DNA from: Tomocerus qinae
Taxonomy: Eukaryota > Arthropoda > Collembola > Entomobryomorpha > Tomoceridae
DNA length: 64,000 bases
Direction: 5' to 3'
Assembly: GCA_020055645.1 (NCBI GenBank)
Contig: CM034547.1
Coordinates: 52,640,909 to 52,704,908 of the forward strand
Shown here: positions 37,601 through 48,700 of the stretch, one piece after another
Position numbering within the stretch: the first letter of the stretch is position 1
Layout: each line of letters begins with the position of its first letter
Program-made: the position numbers and the translations under genes
Notes under the pieces: generated by a model
The model's database searches: none
What the model was told of the DNA's origin: nothing
Seen by the model: only the letters and a program-made list of their open reading frames with translations

Positions 37601-40600
37601 AGGTGGTGGCCTTTGTGGCTGCCTCCTCGGTGGACTTAGAGGATCATCTGCTAGTGACGAACCTCCGGAGATAACTTACACAGTAGTAAATGGACCTCTG
37701 TCAGCTGTCCTTACACCACCTGATGAAATCAACCAGGATGAACTTGACGCTAAATTCGCAGAATTTGTGGTAAACTTTTTAATCGCTTTGTTTCAAACTA
37801 AAATGGTTTTCCGGCAGTTTTCTCTATTTCTACAAGTCTGACTACTTACCCACTCATTTGTGTAAAGTAAACTATTCAGAATAGAAAAAAGTAAATGTTC
37901 CTTTTATAGCTCCTTTCTGCGTACATGGATTAAATGTTGCAGTTAGGTTTAACATAATGTAAATATACTCTTCCCAGACTTAAGTACTAGTGTTTTTATT
38001 GTGTCTCCAACCTACAATCTCAACATCGTTACAACCCTTACTTTAAATGAGGTATCGCTTCATTCAGTCCATGAAATTAATGTAACGTTTACGCAAAGCA
38101 AAAAAAGCTAAATAGGTTCCCCCGTAGCACAGTTTCATTCAGTGGGTAAGACTTGTCTATGTGGACGTGAATGCAATTATCTGAGTCTTTGGTTGGTTGT
38201 AATAAGTTGTTCTATATAAAACCTGAGTGTGATTTAAAAGGAAAACACTTACGACTGAATGTGTGTTTGTTTTACTTTAGGAAGAGCTTGATTTGACATT
38301 ACCAAATAAGACAGCAATGCTGAGCCTACCCATTGAGAAAAAATGGCAGATTTACTGCAGCAGAAAGAATGTAAGTCATTTTGAATGAATGGGAGAGAAT
38401 CGCAATTTACTGGGTTCAATTTCACGATGAGAAAGTAGTTTATAAGCACCCCATTGTCTTTAAAATATCGTTTAAAAATACATCTTGATGACATCGTAAG
38501 AACATTTGATAATAATTCTGTAGGAAGGTGACCAGTCGCTTGTCTCACTGTCCCCGGAGTACTACATCGATCGCGTAGCTAATCTAATGGTAAATGAGCC
38601 TTTCAGTTAATTCTATTGAACTGTGTCAATCAAGCAGCTACTTATTACTTAGCACATTAATTTAATCTGCTTAAAAGGAAATGATTCTAAGTTTTTATTC
38701 CGTCTCTCATGCACCTTTTTTTAATCCATTCGCCCGTAGCCACAAGAAGATTCCCCAATAAAGCTGTACGAGTCATTAAGGACGGCTTTAAGGACACAGC
38801 CCAACTCATTTGTACAACGGTTTTTGGATTTATCCGGATTACAAACTCTCCTTGATGTCCTCTCAGACCAAACTCATTCCAGATCACACCCTTATGTCAT
38901 CACATGTGTCAAGTCTCTAATGAATAATTCCACAGGACGGGCTCATGTACTCGCTCATGAAGAAGCTCTCAATATTATCTCCGAGAGTCTGGCTGGAGAT
39001 AATATTAAATGCAAAGTTGATGTATTAGAAATTCTTGGCGCAGTTTGCCTTGTGCCTGGAGGTCATCGACGAGTACTCAATAGTATTAATTATTTGCAAA
39101 GTTATGCTGGAGAAAGAGCTAGGTTTCAGGTACATAATCATATTTCATTTTTGGCTCTTACTATACTTTAATATCATTTTCTCTGAAAAATGTATCAAAA
39201 TTTCGATTTTGTGTTATCACAGACTATTTTAAATGACTTGGACCGATCAACCGGGCCATATAAACAAGACATTTCTGTTAAAACAGCCATTATGAGTTTT
39301 CTAAATGCAGTACTCAGTTATGGTCCAGGACAAGAAAGTTTAGAGTTCCGCTTACATCTTAGATATGAACTACTCATGTTGGGAATCGAACCTGTCATTT
39401 CAAAACTGAGATCTTTTGAAAATCAAACCCTGGATAAACACATTGATTTCTTTGAAATGGTTAGAGTGGAAGATGAAAAGGAATTTGCGAGAAGATGGGG
39501 AGAGGTAAGGAAACTTCTTATCGAATTTTCAAAAGTTATTTTCAAAAAAATCAATACTGCACTGACCTGAATTTTGATTTTTGCAGTCTCACGTTGATAC
39601 GAAGAATGTGGATGAAATGTTCGATCTGATTAAAATGAGACTGTCACACAGCTATGCTTTCACCAATTTACAATCTATTTTTAGTCATCTTTTAATGTTG
39701 CCATGTAGGTTCACTCTAATCAAGTTTTTACAACCACCTTTATGTGAGTCCACTTTAATGACTAATCTTTCGGAATCTGACTATTTTAGTAAATATTGGT
39801 GGACCACCACCTCACCACTGGGTTTTGATTGATCGGCTCATTCAGCAAATCGTTCTACAACAGCCTTCCTCTGCAAATCACTATCCTAACGACCCAGATC
39901 ATGTTTTAATCCCAGAGTTAAATATCAAGGACCTAGTTGGAAGGTAACCATATTCAATATATGATAATTTTGCATAGTGTTTAGTTTCTCCTACGCAATT
40001 GGATTAATAACATGTAAATGAGGATTCAATTTCTTAAAGCTCGATGAGGTGGCTTTTCATCGATAAAAATTAAGAAAACCTGAACACAAATGGCTTGTGT
40101 TCTTTTTACAAATTACGTACACGTACGTTCTGCAATGTTATCACACTTGTGTTTTGAAAACTTGACTACCACCTTAAACTATCTTAAAATATACGATTTT
40201 CCACAATGAATAATAAATAGATCATTATAATTTGTAATTATAGCTATTGAATTGTGTTTAATATATCTGAAACTTGAATGGATTTATAAAATTATTGAAT
40301 TGGTTTGGTTCGATTAGGTTGGAAGAAGAAGAAACTATACATACAGCTCAAGAGAAGGCTAATTCGTTAATAAAAGAAAATGCTTTAGTCAGAGCAAGTC
40401 TCACAGCTAAAGAGCAGGAGCTCGAGCTTAAAATCCAACAGATTGTAAGATTTTCTAACGATATTTTAAATTAATACAAATATTATATTAAGACAATTTA
40501 ATTTGGGGATTTTATATTAACAGGAGGATATGCAAAACACAGTGTCAAGACTGAGAGACCGATTAGAAAAAGAGTCCTTACTGCGATTAGAAGAGTCTCA

Positions 40601-43600
40601 ACGAGCTTCCGAACTCCAGCTTAGAATAGAGAATATGTCAACAGCTCCAGTCGTGTCTGTGCCATCGGCTCATTATAGTCAGGAGGAACCACAAGCGGGA
40701 GGACCCGGAGCCAGAAATAATTCCGCCCCTCCAATAACTCAGCAACCGACTCTTTCAAGTATTACCGATGCAATTTCAGCTGTTCCAACTCAAAACGGAA
40801 TTTCGAATGCTCCACAACCGCCACCACAAAGTTCTCCACTGCTTCAACGTCAAGGAGAATCTCAGCAACCTAGTTTACCTGTAACTTCTGGTCAAATGCC
40901 TCCTCCACCTCCTCCACCACCAAATCCCCCGCCACCTCCAATGCCACTAGGAGCTCTTCAAAATGTTCCAGCACCTCCGCCTTTAGCCGTTTCAGCTCCT
41001 CCGGTGAAAGCCAAGAAAATCCCACAAGCGTCTGCACCTCTTAAATCTTTCAATTGGTCTAAACTACCGGAAACGAAGCTGAACGGAACTTTATGGTCGG
41101 AGTTGGAAGAGTCTAATATCTACTCCATTCTGGACTTGAAGGAAATTGATAGACTTTTTAGCGCTTATCAGAAAAACGGCATTAGCAATAGCAATAATAG
41201 CTTTCAGGTATAGTGACATGAGTCTATTTATATCATTAAGGAGATCTACAAATGCCAATTTAAGTGTCAATTAATTCTTGAATAGGATACATCAAATGGA
41301 ACTCCTACTAATGGATCTATTGACGAGTCAACTTTGAGAAAGAACACTCTGACACATCAAACATCGTCCAGGAAAGTCATCAGTGTTATTGACAGCCGTC
41401 GAGGACAAAATTGCACCATTCTGCTTTCCAAACTGAAGATGTCTGATGATGAGATTTGCAATTCGATACTCAGTATGGATGTTGGTGATAACTTGCCATT
41501 AGATATGATTGAACAGCTACTTAAGTTTACGCCGAGTCCTGAAGAAATCACATTGCTCGAAGAACATTCCGAAGAAGTTCTTGCTAGAGCAGATTCATTT
41601 CTTCTGAAGATTTCCAAGTAAGTCAAATTGTGGTGGAGGGACAGGCTGTATGCATCAAAGCAGATCTTTAGAGTAGTATTACTTACGGTAATACTACTTT
41701 TCAACTTATGATATGTTGGCTAAGTGTTATAAAATGCGTGTGTGTGTTGTTTGGTAAAGTCAGGGAAATCGTTGATTTAGTGAAGTTGTCACTCTAACTA
41801 ACAGAAAAGCTTTTATTTCTGACGTCTGATAAATTACCACTATCAAGAGAAAGCTTATGAAGGTTATCAATCAAAAAATCAACATTACCTAAGACAAATG
41901 CATTCCTTACTCAAAATGTAGGGTATAATTTAAATGGAAAATAATTACATAGGAAGATTTTATATAAAAATGCATTTTGCGTTTCACCGGTATTATTAAA
42001 AATGCACTTTTAAAACATTAGGGAAAATGTAGCATTCCTAAACAAGTATGCTCATGTATAGATAGTGCTAGGTACTTTGTTATTACAGAGAGGAATTATT
42101 CTAAGGTAGCAAAAAAGGGTATAAATTGCCATCTACACTGAATTGGCGACCTCCCTACACCGTCTATGACTTTGTCTATACACACCATTTGTAAATGTAC
42201 CTAAAGATAATTATATATTATCAAACCAAGTGAAAAGAAAACACTACTATGGCATGACCTTTTATCTATGCTGGTTATGAGCTTTGCCTGATATTTTTCT
42301 TGACAATCTTACAGAATCACGCATTACGAAGACCGCCTTCGTGTCCTACACTATAAAAAGAGATTTCCTCATATTATAGAAGAAACGACTGCACGAATGA
42401 AAACGGTTCTAGAAGCCTGTAGAGAACTCACGAGATCACGCAAACTGCGCAAAATATTAGAAGTCATTTTAGCTTTAGGCAATTACATGAATCGAGGTGG
42501 GCGAGGTAATGCCAGTGGATTCCGGCTTCCCTCTCTAATCAGAATCACAGATACTAAATCTAATCAAAAGAACCAAAATCTTATGAATTACTTGGCCAAC
42601 CAAGTGGAAACCTACTGGAGTGAACTAATGGATTTGGAGTCGGAAATGAGAAGTGTGAGAGGAGCTGCTAAAGTCAGGTAAAGGATAATGAAAAATCTTT
42701 ATTTATGTTCAGCAATAACCAGGGAATCTAATCACCTGCGTGCGTTTCTATTACAGTCTAACAGAATTAGAGAAGGAAATGAGTTATTTGCGACAGGGAT
42801 TAGAGCAAGTAAACCGAGAAGTTGAGTTCCAAAGACTTCAGAAGATGGAAATTGGAGACCGATTTTTACCCTCTGTCAGAGAATTCCTTTCAACTGCCGG
42901 CCCAAGAATTCAAGAACTGGAAGATTTATTTGTTAACATGAAAAATAATGTAAGCCCCATTCCTATGATAATGAATTTTAAAAAGTTCCAGAAAATGCTC
43001 CGATTTTAAGATTAATTGGTTCTTTCATTGCAGTTTACCAAAACGGTTCGTTTATTTGGAGAAGATTATGTTCAAATTGATGAATTCTTCAGTATTTTTG
43101 ATCAGTTCCTTATTGCATTTTCCGAAGCAAGATCAGAGAATGAAAATGCTAGAAAACGGAAAGAAGACGAAGAGAAAAGAGCAGCAGAAGCTACGGTATT
43201 TATAAAAATTAGATCTTATTTCTCTACATATGACTACCCCTTTTATATATAGTAAAGTTGGAACTGTACAACATATTATGTACTATATTTTGTAGTTGCG
43301 AAGAAGTAATAAAACGGATAGAACTCAAGGTTCTAATTCTACACTCCACCAAAACCAACTTAATCACAATAGTAATCAAGACCCTGGTGAATTCGATGAC
43401 CTTATATCTGCTCTACGGACAGGTACAGAACACAATACAGATATAATCATTATTCTATTAAAAACCCTATGTATTTGGTGAACTGAATGCAATTAGTGAA
43501 ATCACATAAATAAGTAATTAATTCACATACAAATAATGTGATTTCTTTTTGTGCGCTTGATTATTCAGGAGACGTGTTCACAGAAGACGTAACAAAGTAC

Positions 43601-43661
43601 AAGAGAAGTCGTGGTGGTCGGAACCACCACCACAGCCGAAACAATTCCCGAGGAGAATTAA
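34616..43661 (+). CDS. DAAM: DAAM-family formin (Dishevelled-associated activator of morphogenesis)
   Basis: This is a diaphanous-related formin. It nucleates and elongates unbranched actin at barbed ends, is released from autoinhibition by Rho GTPase/Dishevelled, and acts in planar polarity, sarcomere and neurite development. Sixteen coding exons: 34616-34633 (proposed), 37407-37769, 38281-38370, 38524-38589, 38740-39129, 39223-39504, 39587-39704, 39790-39943, 40318-40444, 40524-41207, 41286-41617, 42315-42677, 42757-42949, 43034-43195, 43296-43422, 43570-43661. They sum to 1186 codons plus stop without a frame break. Domain order: GBD/FH3 (about residues 85-490), coiled coil (490-580), proline-rich FH1 (661-696), FH2 (700-1110), DAD (1144-1160). 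All core parts are present and the length is near the roughly 1070-1200 of the family. An extra N-terminal segment of about 70 residues, without a known domain, precedes the conserved CGCLLGG...PPEITY start of family members. Confidence 0.95.
37407..39943 (+). other. DAAM regulatory half: N-terminal extension, GTPase-binding and FH3 domains
   Basis: Seven exons encode residues 7-494. Family landmarks in order are [101 protein letters not shown] and [13 protein letters not shown]. These form the armadillo-like array that binds Rho and, in the closed state, the C-terminal DAD. Intron phases after exons 7 and 8 are 1 and 2; the Leu and Arg codons they split are restored by joining. Confidence 0.93.
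40318..41004 (+). other. DAAM coiled coil and FH1 proline-rich region
   Basis: Exon 9 and the start of exon 10 encode Glu/Leu/Arg-rich coiled coil ([31 protein letters not shown]). A Ser/Gln/Pro-rich linker of about 80 residues follows, then the FH1 stretch [18 protein letters not shown] and APPPL at about residues 661-696, the profilin-actin delivery tracks. The FH1 is short, with two main polyproline runs. Confidence 0.9.
41013..43195 (+). other. DAAM FH2 actin-nucleating domain
   Basis: This starts at [15 protein letters not shown] (residue about 700) within exon 10 and runs through exons 11-14. Landmarks are [57 protein letters not shown] and [13 protein letters not shown], ending in the charged [18 protein letters not shown] helix. 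There is a 697-base intron between exons 11 and 12. All expected core blocks are present. Confidence 0.93.
43296..43661 (+). other. DAAM C-terminal autoregulatory (DAD) exons
   Basis: Exons 15 (43296-43422) and 16 (43570-43661) encode an Asn/Gln-rich spacer and then [16 protein letters not shown] (residues 1145-1160), the amphipathic DAD core that binds the FH3 region. A basic patch, KYKRSRGGR, follows. The protein ends in a Thr-rich stretch with TAA at 43659-43661. Confidence 0.9.
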
Positions 43662-44367
43662 ATGACTCCAGGGAACGAATTCATTAGCTGTAGAGCTCTA
43701 CTCCAATCAAATTCCAGTCAAACTTACACATTTATACTTACCGCAGCTCGGTTTACATACATACTAACATGTGAGATCTATTAGTTGGTATGTGATTGAA
43801 AAACTAAAGTAAATTAATAGATTAGTAGCCTCTTGTAGATGTTAGCGTTTAGTCATGACTCGTGAACTTGACTTTGTTCGAAAAATCTAGTGAAAATAGA
43901 TATTTCCAATGTATTAGTATAGGTTTTGAAATCTTAGTCCTTACAAAAGTCGTTAAATATTGAATTTTGTAAAGTAATGAATTTTGTACATGTTGAAAAA
44001 ACAGAAAATGTTTCGTAATGTTTATTGAATTTGTAAACTGCGCCCCTTTGTTTTGTATTGCAGATATAACAGTTGTTGTAATTTTGTAGCATTATTATAC
44101 ATACCATTACACTTTATCTACATGTAAAACATGTACCATACAATGCATTTTGGAACATACAATACAACTTTTACATCGCAACGCACACACCTCTTCTGAC
44201 CACATTTCCCTCACTATTATAACAACAATAATAATAATTTCATTAGATTAATTTGTAATTTATGTATGTAATGTATAGTAGTACGCTTTGAATGAAATGA
44301 ACATTTAAATTTAATGGAAATAATACAGATTATTTTATCTTTGCTCTTCCTCAATGTCATTCCAATC

Positions 44368-44479
44368 AATAAACACTTTACGTTACCTACTATTTTTATC
44401 TGTATGTATTTGTATTTGCCATTTGTAAAATCTATTCATTTTATAAATCTTACTTTACAGTTCTGTACGTGCTAATAAA
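44368..44479 (+). terminator. Candidate polyadenylation signals of the DAAM gene
   Basis: AATAAA occurs at 44368-44373 and 44474-44479, some 700-820 bases after the stop. No experimental end is known. Confidence 0.45.
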
Positions 44480-44619
44480 GAAATACATAGTAATGAAATA
44501 ACAACAATCGTTATTTATAGTACACTACATAAGTAAGTAATAAAAAAACAGGCAGTTGAAACTATTCTTCGTGAAAAATGGTTTACTTTTCATTCGTTCG
44601 GATTCAGTTCATTCGCATA

Positions 44620-44625
44620 TTTATT
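44620..44625 (-). terminator. Candidate polyadenylation signal of the E2F gene
   Basis: TTTATT on the plus strand is AATAAA on the minus strand, about 1.05 kb after the E2F stop. If used, the E2F transcript would end within about 100-150 bases of the end of the DAAM transcript. Confidence 0.25.
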
Positions 44626-45670
44626 AAAGGTTAATAATTAAATTTTGTAGACTCATGCGATAGTATTAACAAGTATGACGTATACTAACAAGTAATAATG
44701 AAATGGATTTAAACTTTCAAAAAACGGATGGTCGGGTCAGGAATTCGGGAAATGGTGCCGTATTGCCTATGTATTTAAGTTGTACACATATGCTTTTAAG
44801 TAAAGGGTATTTCATGTATTAGTTTACTACAACCACGAACAAGTGGCCATTAGTGTTCAGTCGCCAAATTCTTTATATTTTATGTACTGATAGGCTTTAC
44901 GTTGTTTTTGTTGCTGTTGTTGTGAGTATAATTTAATTCAAAGTATCGCATGCTCGCGCACCGAAATATTTGCGTCTAATAATTACTTACTAACTTCTAA
45001 GTAATTTCTAAGTTTTCTAGCTAAATAACTTAAACACTCGATTTCTCCTCTCCTTAATAAAGAATTCCTTAAGAATTAGGTACGTACATATTACATTTTA
45101 TGCAGTTGTATTATATGTATGTAGTGTTAAAAGTGTATACGGCAGACTTTACCATTTACGTAGGCAATTATTACATTACTATTAAATATAATAGATTATT
45201 TGTAGTATTAATTAATAGTAATAATAATATAATATTTATAATAATAATTTGTATATTTAAATTAAATTAAAAAATTCCCACTTCATTCCATTCTGAACAA
45301 GAATAACCATAATAGTTAATTTACACAACTTAACACACAAAATATGGATGATGCTGATAATTTGCACTCATGCTTTTACTTTTCTCTTACATAATATAAG
45401 CGAAATCTTAGGTGGCATTATGCAAAAAAAACATAATTAAATAATGAGACAAAATTCCTGCTTTCGTGCATTACATACTCTGACGAAAAGTGAGATAATT
45501 TGTCGATGATCATAACATTATCAGTAATTAAAAGATAAATTGATCTCACATAATTATTGAACAATATAAGTTCACCCGTCATTCAAACTCTTTGTAAACA
45601 ACAAAACTATCAGGAAAAGAAAGAAACGTAGTAGATACATTTGTGTGGTTTGTGTTTAAAAAAATGACGC

Positions 45671-45792
45671 TTAATGCAAATCAAAAAGATTGGCTAAACC
45701 TTCATCTTCAGCCAATGTGAAGTTGTAGTCTTGATCACCAAGTTCCAGTGGGAAGAACCCATTATCGGATTGCTGGGAACCTAATAATGAGC
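45671..45792 (-). other. E2F exon 6: retinoblastoma-binding transactivation motif
   Basis: The last exon encodes 39 residues ending [19 protein letters not shown] followed by Leu-His and TAA (45673-45671). This is the DYxxxLxxxEGLxxLFD motif by which E2F proteins bind the pRb pocket. Confidence 0.95.
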
Positions 45793-48700
45793 CTACAAAT
45801 GAAAAGAAAACAATCAAAAATCATTACACCGATCATGTCTACTACGTACAAAACATTTTCAACTTTCATACCTGCATCACAGTTTTGTCCAACAATACTT
45901 TTTATAACAAATGAACATGTCAAAAGTTTTAATTTTAAAAAATGCGTCGAAATCGCTGACATAGATATCAGTAACGATAAACCACAAACCACTTCGTAAA
46001 TGGTAAGTAGATAGAAATTTATTGTTTTCTTGCAATAAGGAGTTGTAGTTGCTTGTGAAATAGAATTGGACAACTTACCAGAATCTATTTCCAGTTTTGG
46101 AAACAGAGAACCAGGGTGGGATCCTACGGAAGCGGTTGTCCCTTGTGAACTTGTCTGTTGGCTGCTGCACGGGGTGTTGTTGCTGCTTTCAGTATCGTCC
46201 ACATCAGGACACAGGTATACTCCAATCTCCCCTCCTTCTGATTTCATGTGCATCTGAAGGCCCTACAACGAAAAATATTGTTTAAGTAACTGTTCACAAC
46301 AGAATAGATCATTATGTTTAAATTAGATTAGCAACATTTGAGAAGTAATTAAATTGATACAGTAATACTTACTTCAGAAGGAGGTGGAACGACCAATTGT
46401 GTATTTGATGGAGCTTTTATGAGTAGTATGGTCCTGTCCTTATAATTTGGGATGGTTCGGATATCATTGTGAGTCAGGTAGGCCCATCTTTTGTCTTCTG
46501 TCACGGCTCGCATTCCTACTTCTAAAGACTGGATCCAGTTATCCACCTATGCAAATCAAACGATATGTTTATTAAACAATTGGCACAACGCACAACTCAC
46601 GTTCACGATTCATCACACACATGCCTTCATCAATGACCAGCCATTGTCAATATCAATCAATCAATACATTGCACTCTGTGTATACCCTTGAACCCGGCTG
46701 ACAAAGTAGAACCCAAGTTCCGTTTTGAATGAAAAAAACACTTTCGCTGGATTGTCTAAAGAAAGTATATTAATCTGACTAATTCATTGCAACATAATGA
46801 GCCATACAGTAGCCTAGCTTCTGTACTTATTACTAAAATTAATTTTTAGATTTACTATCTCGCAAAATACGAAACTAAATCATCAGCATAATTTTCATTT
46901 TCACCTCAATTCAACCGTAAAGCAACAATTTTTGTACAAGAATTAAATACGATACGGTCAACTGGACTAACTGGACCTACCCAAGGGTGAACACCATTTA
47001 GTACTCAGAGTAGAGTGATACATCAAACCTAGCACCGAAATGATACGAAACCTCCGTAAGGTAAGCAATTTAGCTGACCCTGATTGTGTAGTGGGTGTGT
47101 TAATTTCAAGATGAAAGAGTCATTTGTGTGCGTATCCCGGACATATAATTTCGGAAGGCAATAAGCAATTTCGGCTGATAAAATCAAAAGCACCTATATT
47201 TAAGGAACAAGGTCTTTTAAATGTTGCCATTGTTAATTACCAGTTTACTAACGAACAGCAAAAGAACCTACTGCTTAAACGACCAGTTTGCCAGACAGAA
47301 TTACTATACATCAACAAGGTTAACGATATGAATAAGTTAAAAGCTTCGCAATTAAGGTAAAGTAAAGGTACCGCGTGTGGCCTATTTGTAAATAATTTTT
47401 CATCTGAACTATTAACTATGTTTCCTTAATGTACATATACCTTAAATATTTCATACCAAACCGATGGAACGTACATCAAATTGAGTTATTGATTGCGACT
47501 CAGCAAAAGCGAAGAAGAACCTGAACCGAGTCATTTTGTGTTGTATATACCAGGAAGATATATAATACTATAGTTAGTGAATATAGGTTAGCTATTAGTA
47601 TTGCAAATGTTAACTTAGTTGCTGGAAAAGTAAGTCACGTTAAATCAATATATTTTAATTACGAAACCGTAGGCCGAGGTCGAAGTGTCGAAGAGAAAAG
47701 AAAAAGAGACAAGAAACGTAAAAATAAGTACTTAAGCTTGCACATTTTGTTCGTAAATGCTTGTAAACTCCCAACAAATGGCTTGGAATTGGAAAGCAGA
47801 ATGAAGGTATAAGTAAAGATGTAAACAAACTTGTAAAGATGTAAACAGATTGAAACCTGATTAGCCTGAACCTTTATCCTTACTTACTAATCTAGCCGTT
47901 CACAAAGCAAACAAATATATACCAATGGAGCAATTTTTTCAACAGTTTATAGAAATACAAAATCTGTAAAAATTCACTTATTGCGAGGTTGACTTCGTGC
48001 ATGTAACACGTACAATGTACCCCTACAAGCCCTATAATACATAGAATACATACCCACACAACAGCTAAACAAGGGCTTTCCCCACAAGTCAACTCTTTAG
48101 CTTACTTACTAGTCCTTCAGTTTATAATAACATTTCTGACCGACTGATTCACACACACTGCATAGTCTAGCTTGTCGATGATAAAAACTAGTTAAATTGG
48201 AAATGAAGAATTGGTCGGGAAATCATTTTTACTGTAAAGGATCGACTATTTGTAATGTGTAGAACTGAAAATACACGAAACGGCACACACGTAATATTAT
48301 GCCTTTTTTAAGAAACATGAACTATTTATTTTAGGCAGTATTGCACATAATATAATGGGAGATTTGATTCCTTTGTATCTCCTAAAATATGGATTTTGTC
48401 GTTTTTAAAGGACTTGGAGACTACTTAGTCTAGAGAATTGATCAAGGGGGCATATTTTTGAGAATATTTTTGAAATTGAAAAGCTGTATCTAGTCGTATA
48501 TATTGGTTCAAAAATGGTCGGGTGGATTTGAACCAAAGTTGCTTTAAAGGGTTAAAGATTGAAGATTTCTAAGAATTAGTAGTAATGATTCAAGTGCCTA
48601 CGAACTCTTCGACCAACTCTTAACTTATCCAGTCCGTTTAAAAACCACTTTGTCTCGAGAAAGGATATGGCACAAAGTGAGTTCCCCGTGGGCTCCGAGG

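Larger units (their letters stand above)
43662..45670. other. Convergent 3' region between DAAM and E2F
   Basis: The two genes face each other across 2.0 kb of AT-rich DNA without coding signal, probably filled by the two 3' UTRs. A low-complexity A/T stretch lies at about 45180-45280. Confidence 0.5.

Noticed and set aside
43620-43687. Alternative reading of the DAAM C-terminus ending near 43687
   Set aside because: Base-by-base counting from the splice junction gives TAA at 43659-43661; the longer reading needs an extra base that is not in the sequence.
47124-47360. 78-codon plus-strand frame inside the E2F intron
   Set aside because: No recognisable domain, signal or repeat; antisense to an intron; length is within chance for this base composition.
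48500-48560. tRNA T-arm-like sequence on the minus strand (GGTTCAAATCC)
   Set aside because: The flanking bases do not form a five-pair stem, and no acceptor, D or anticodon arm can be drawn around it.
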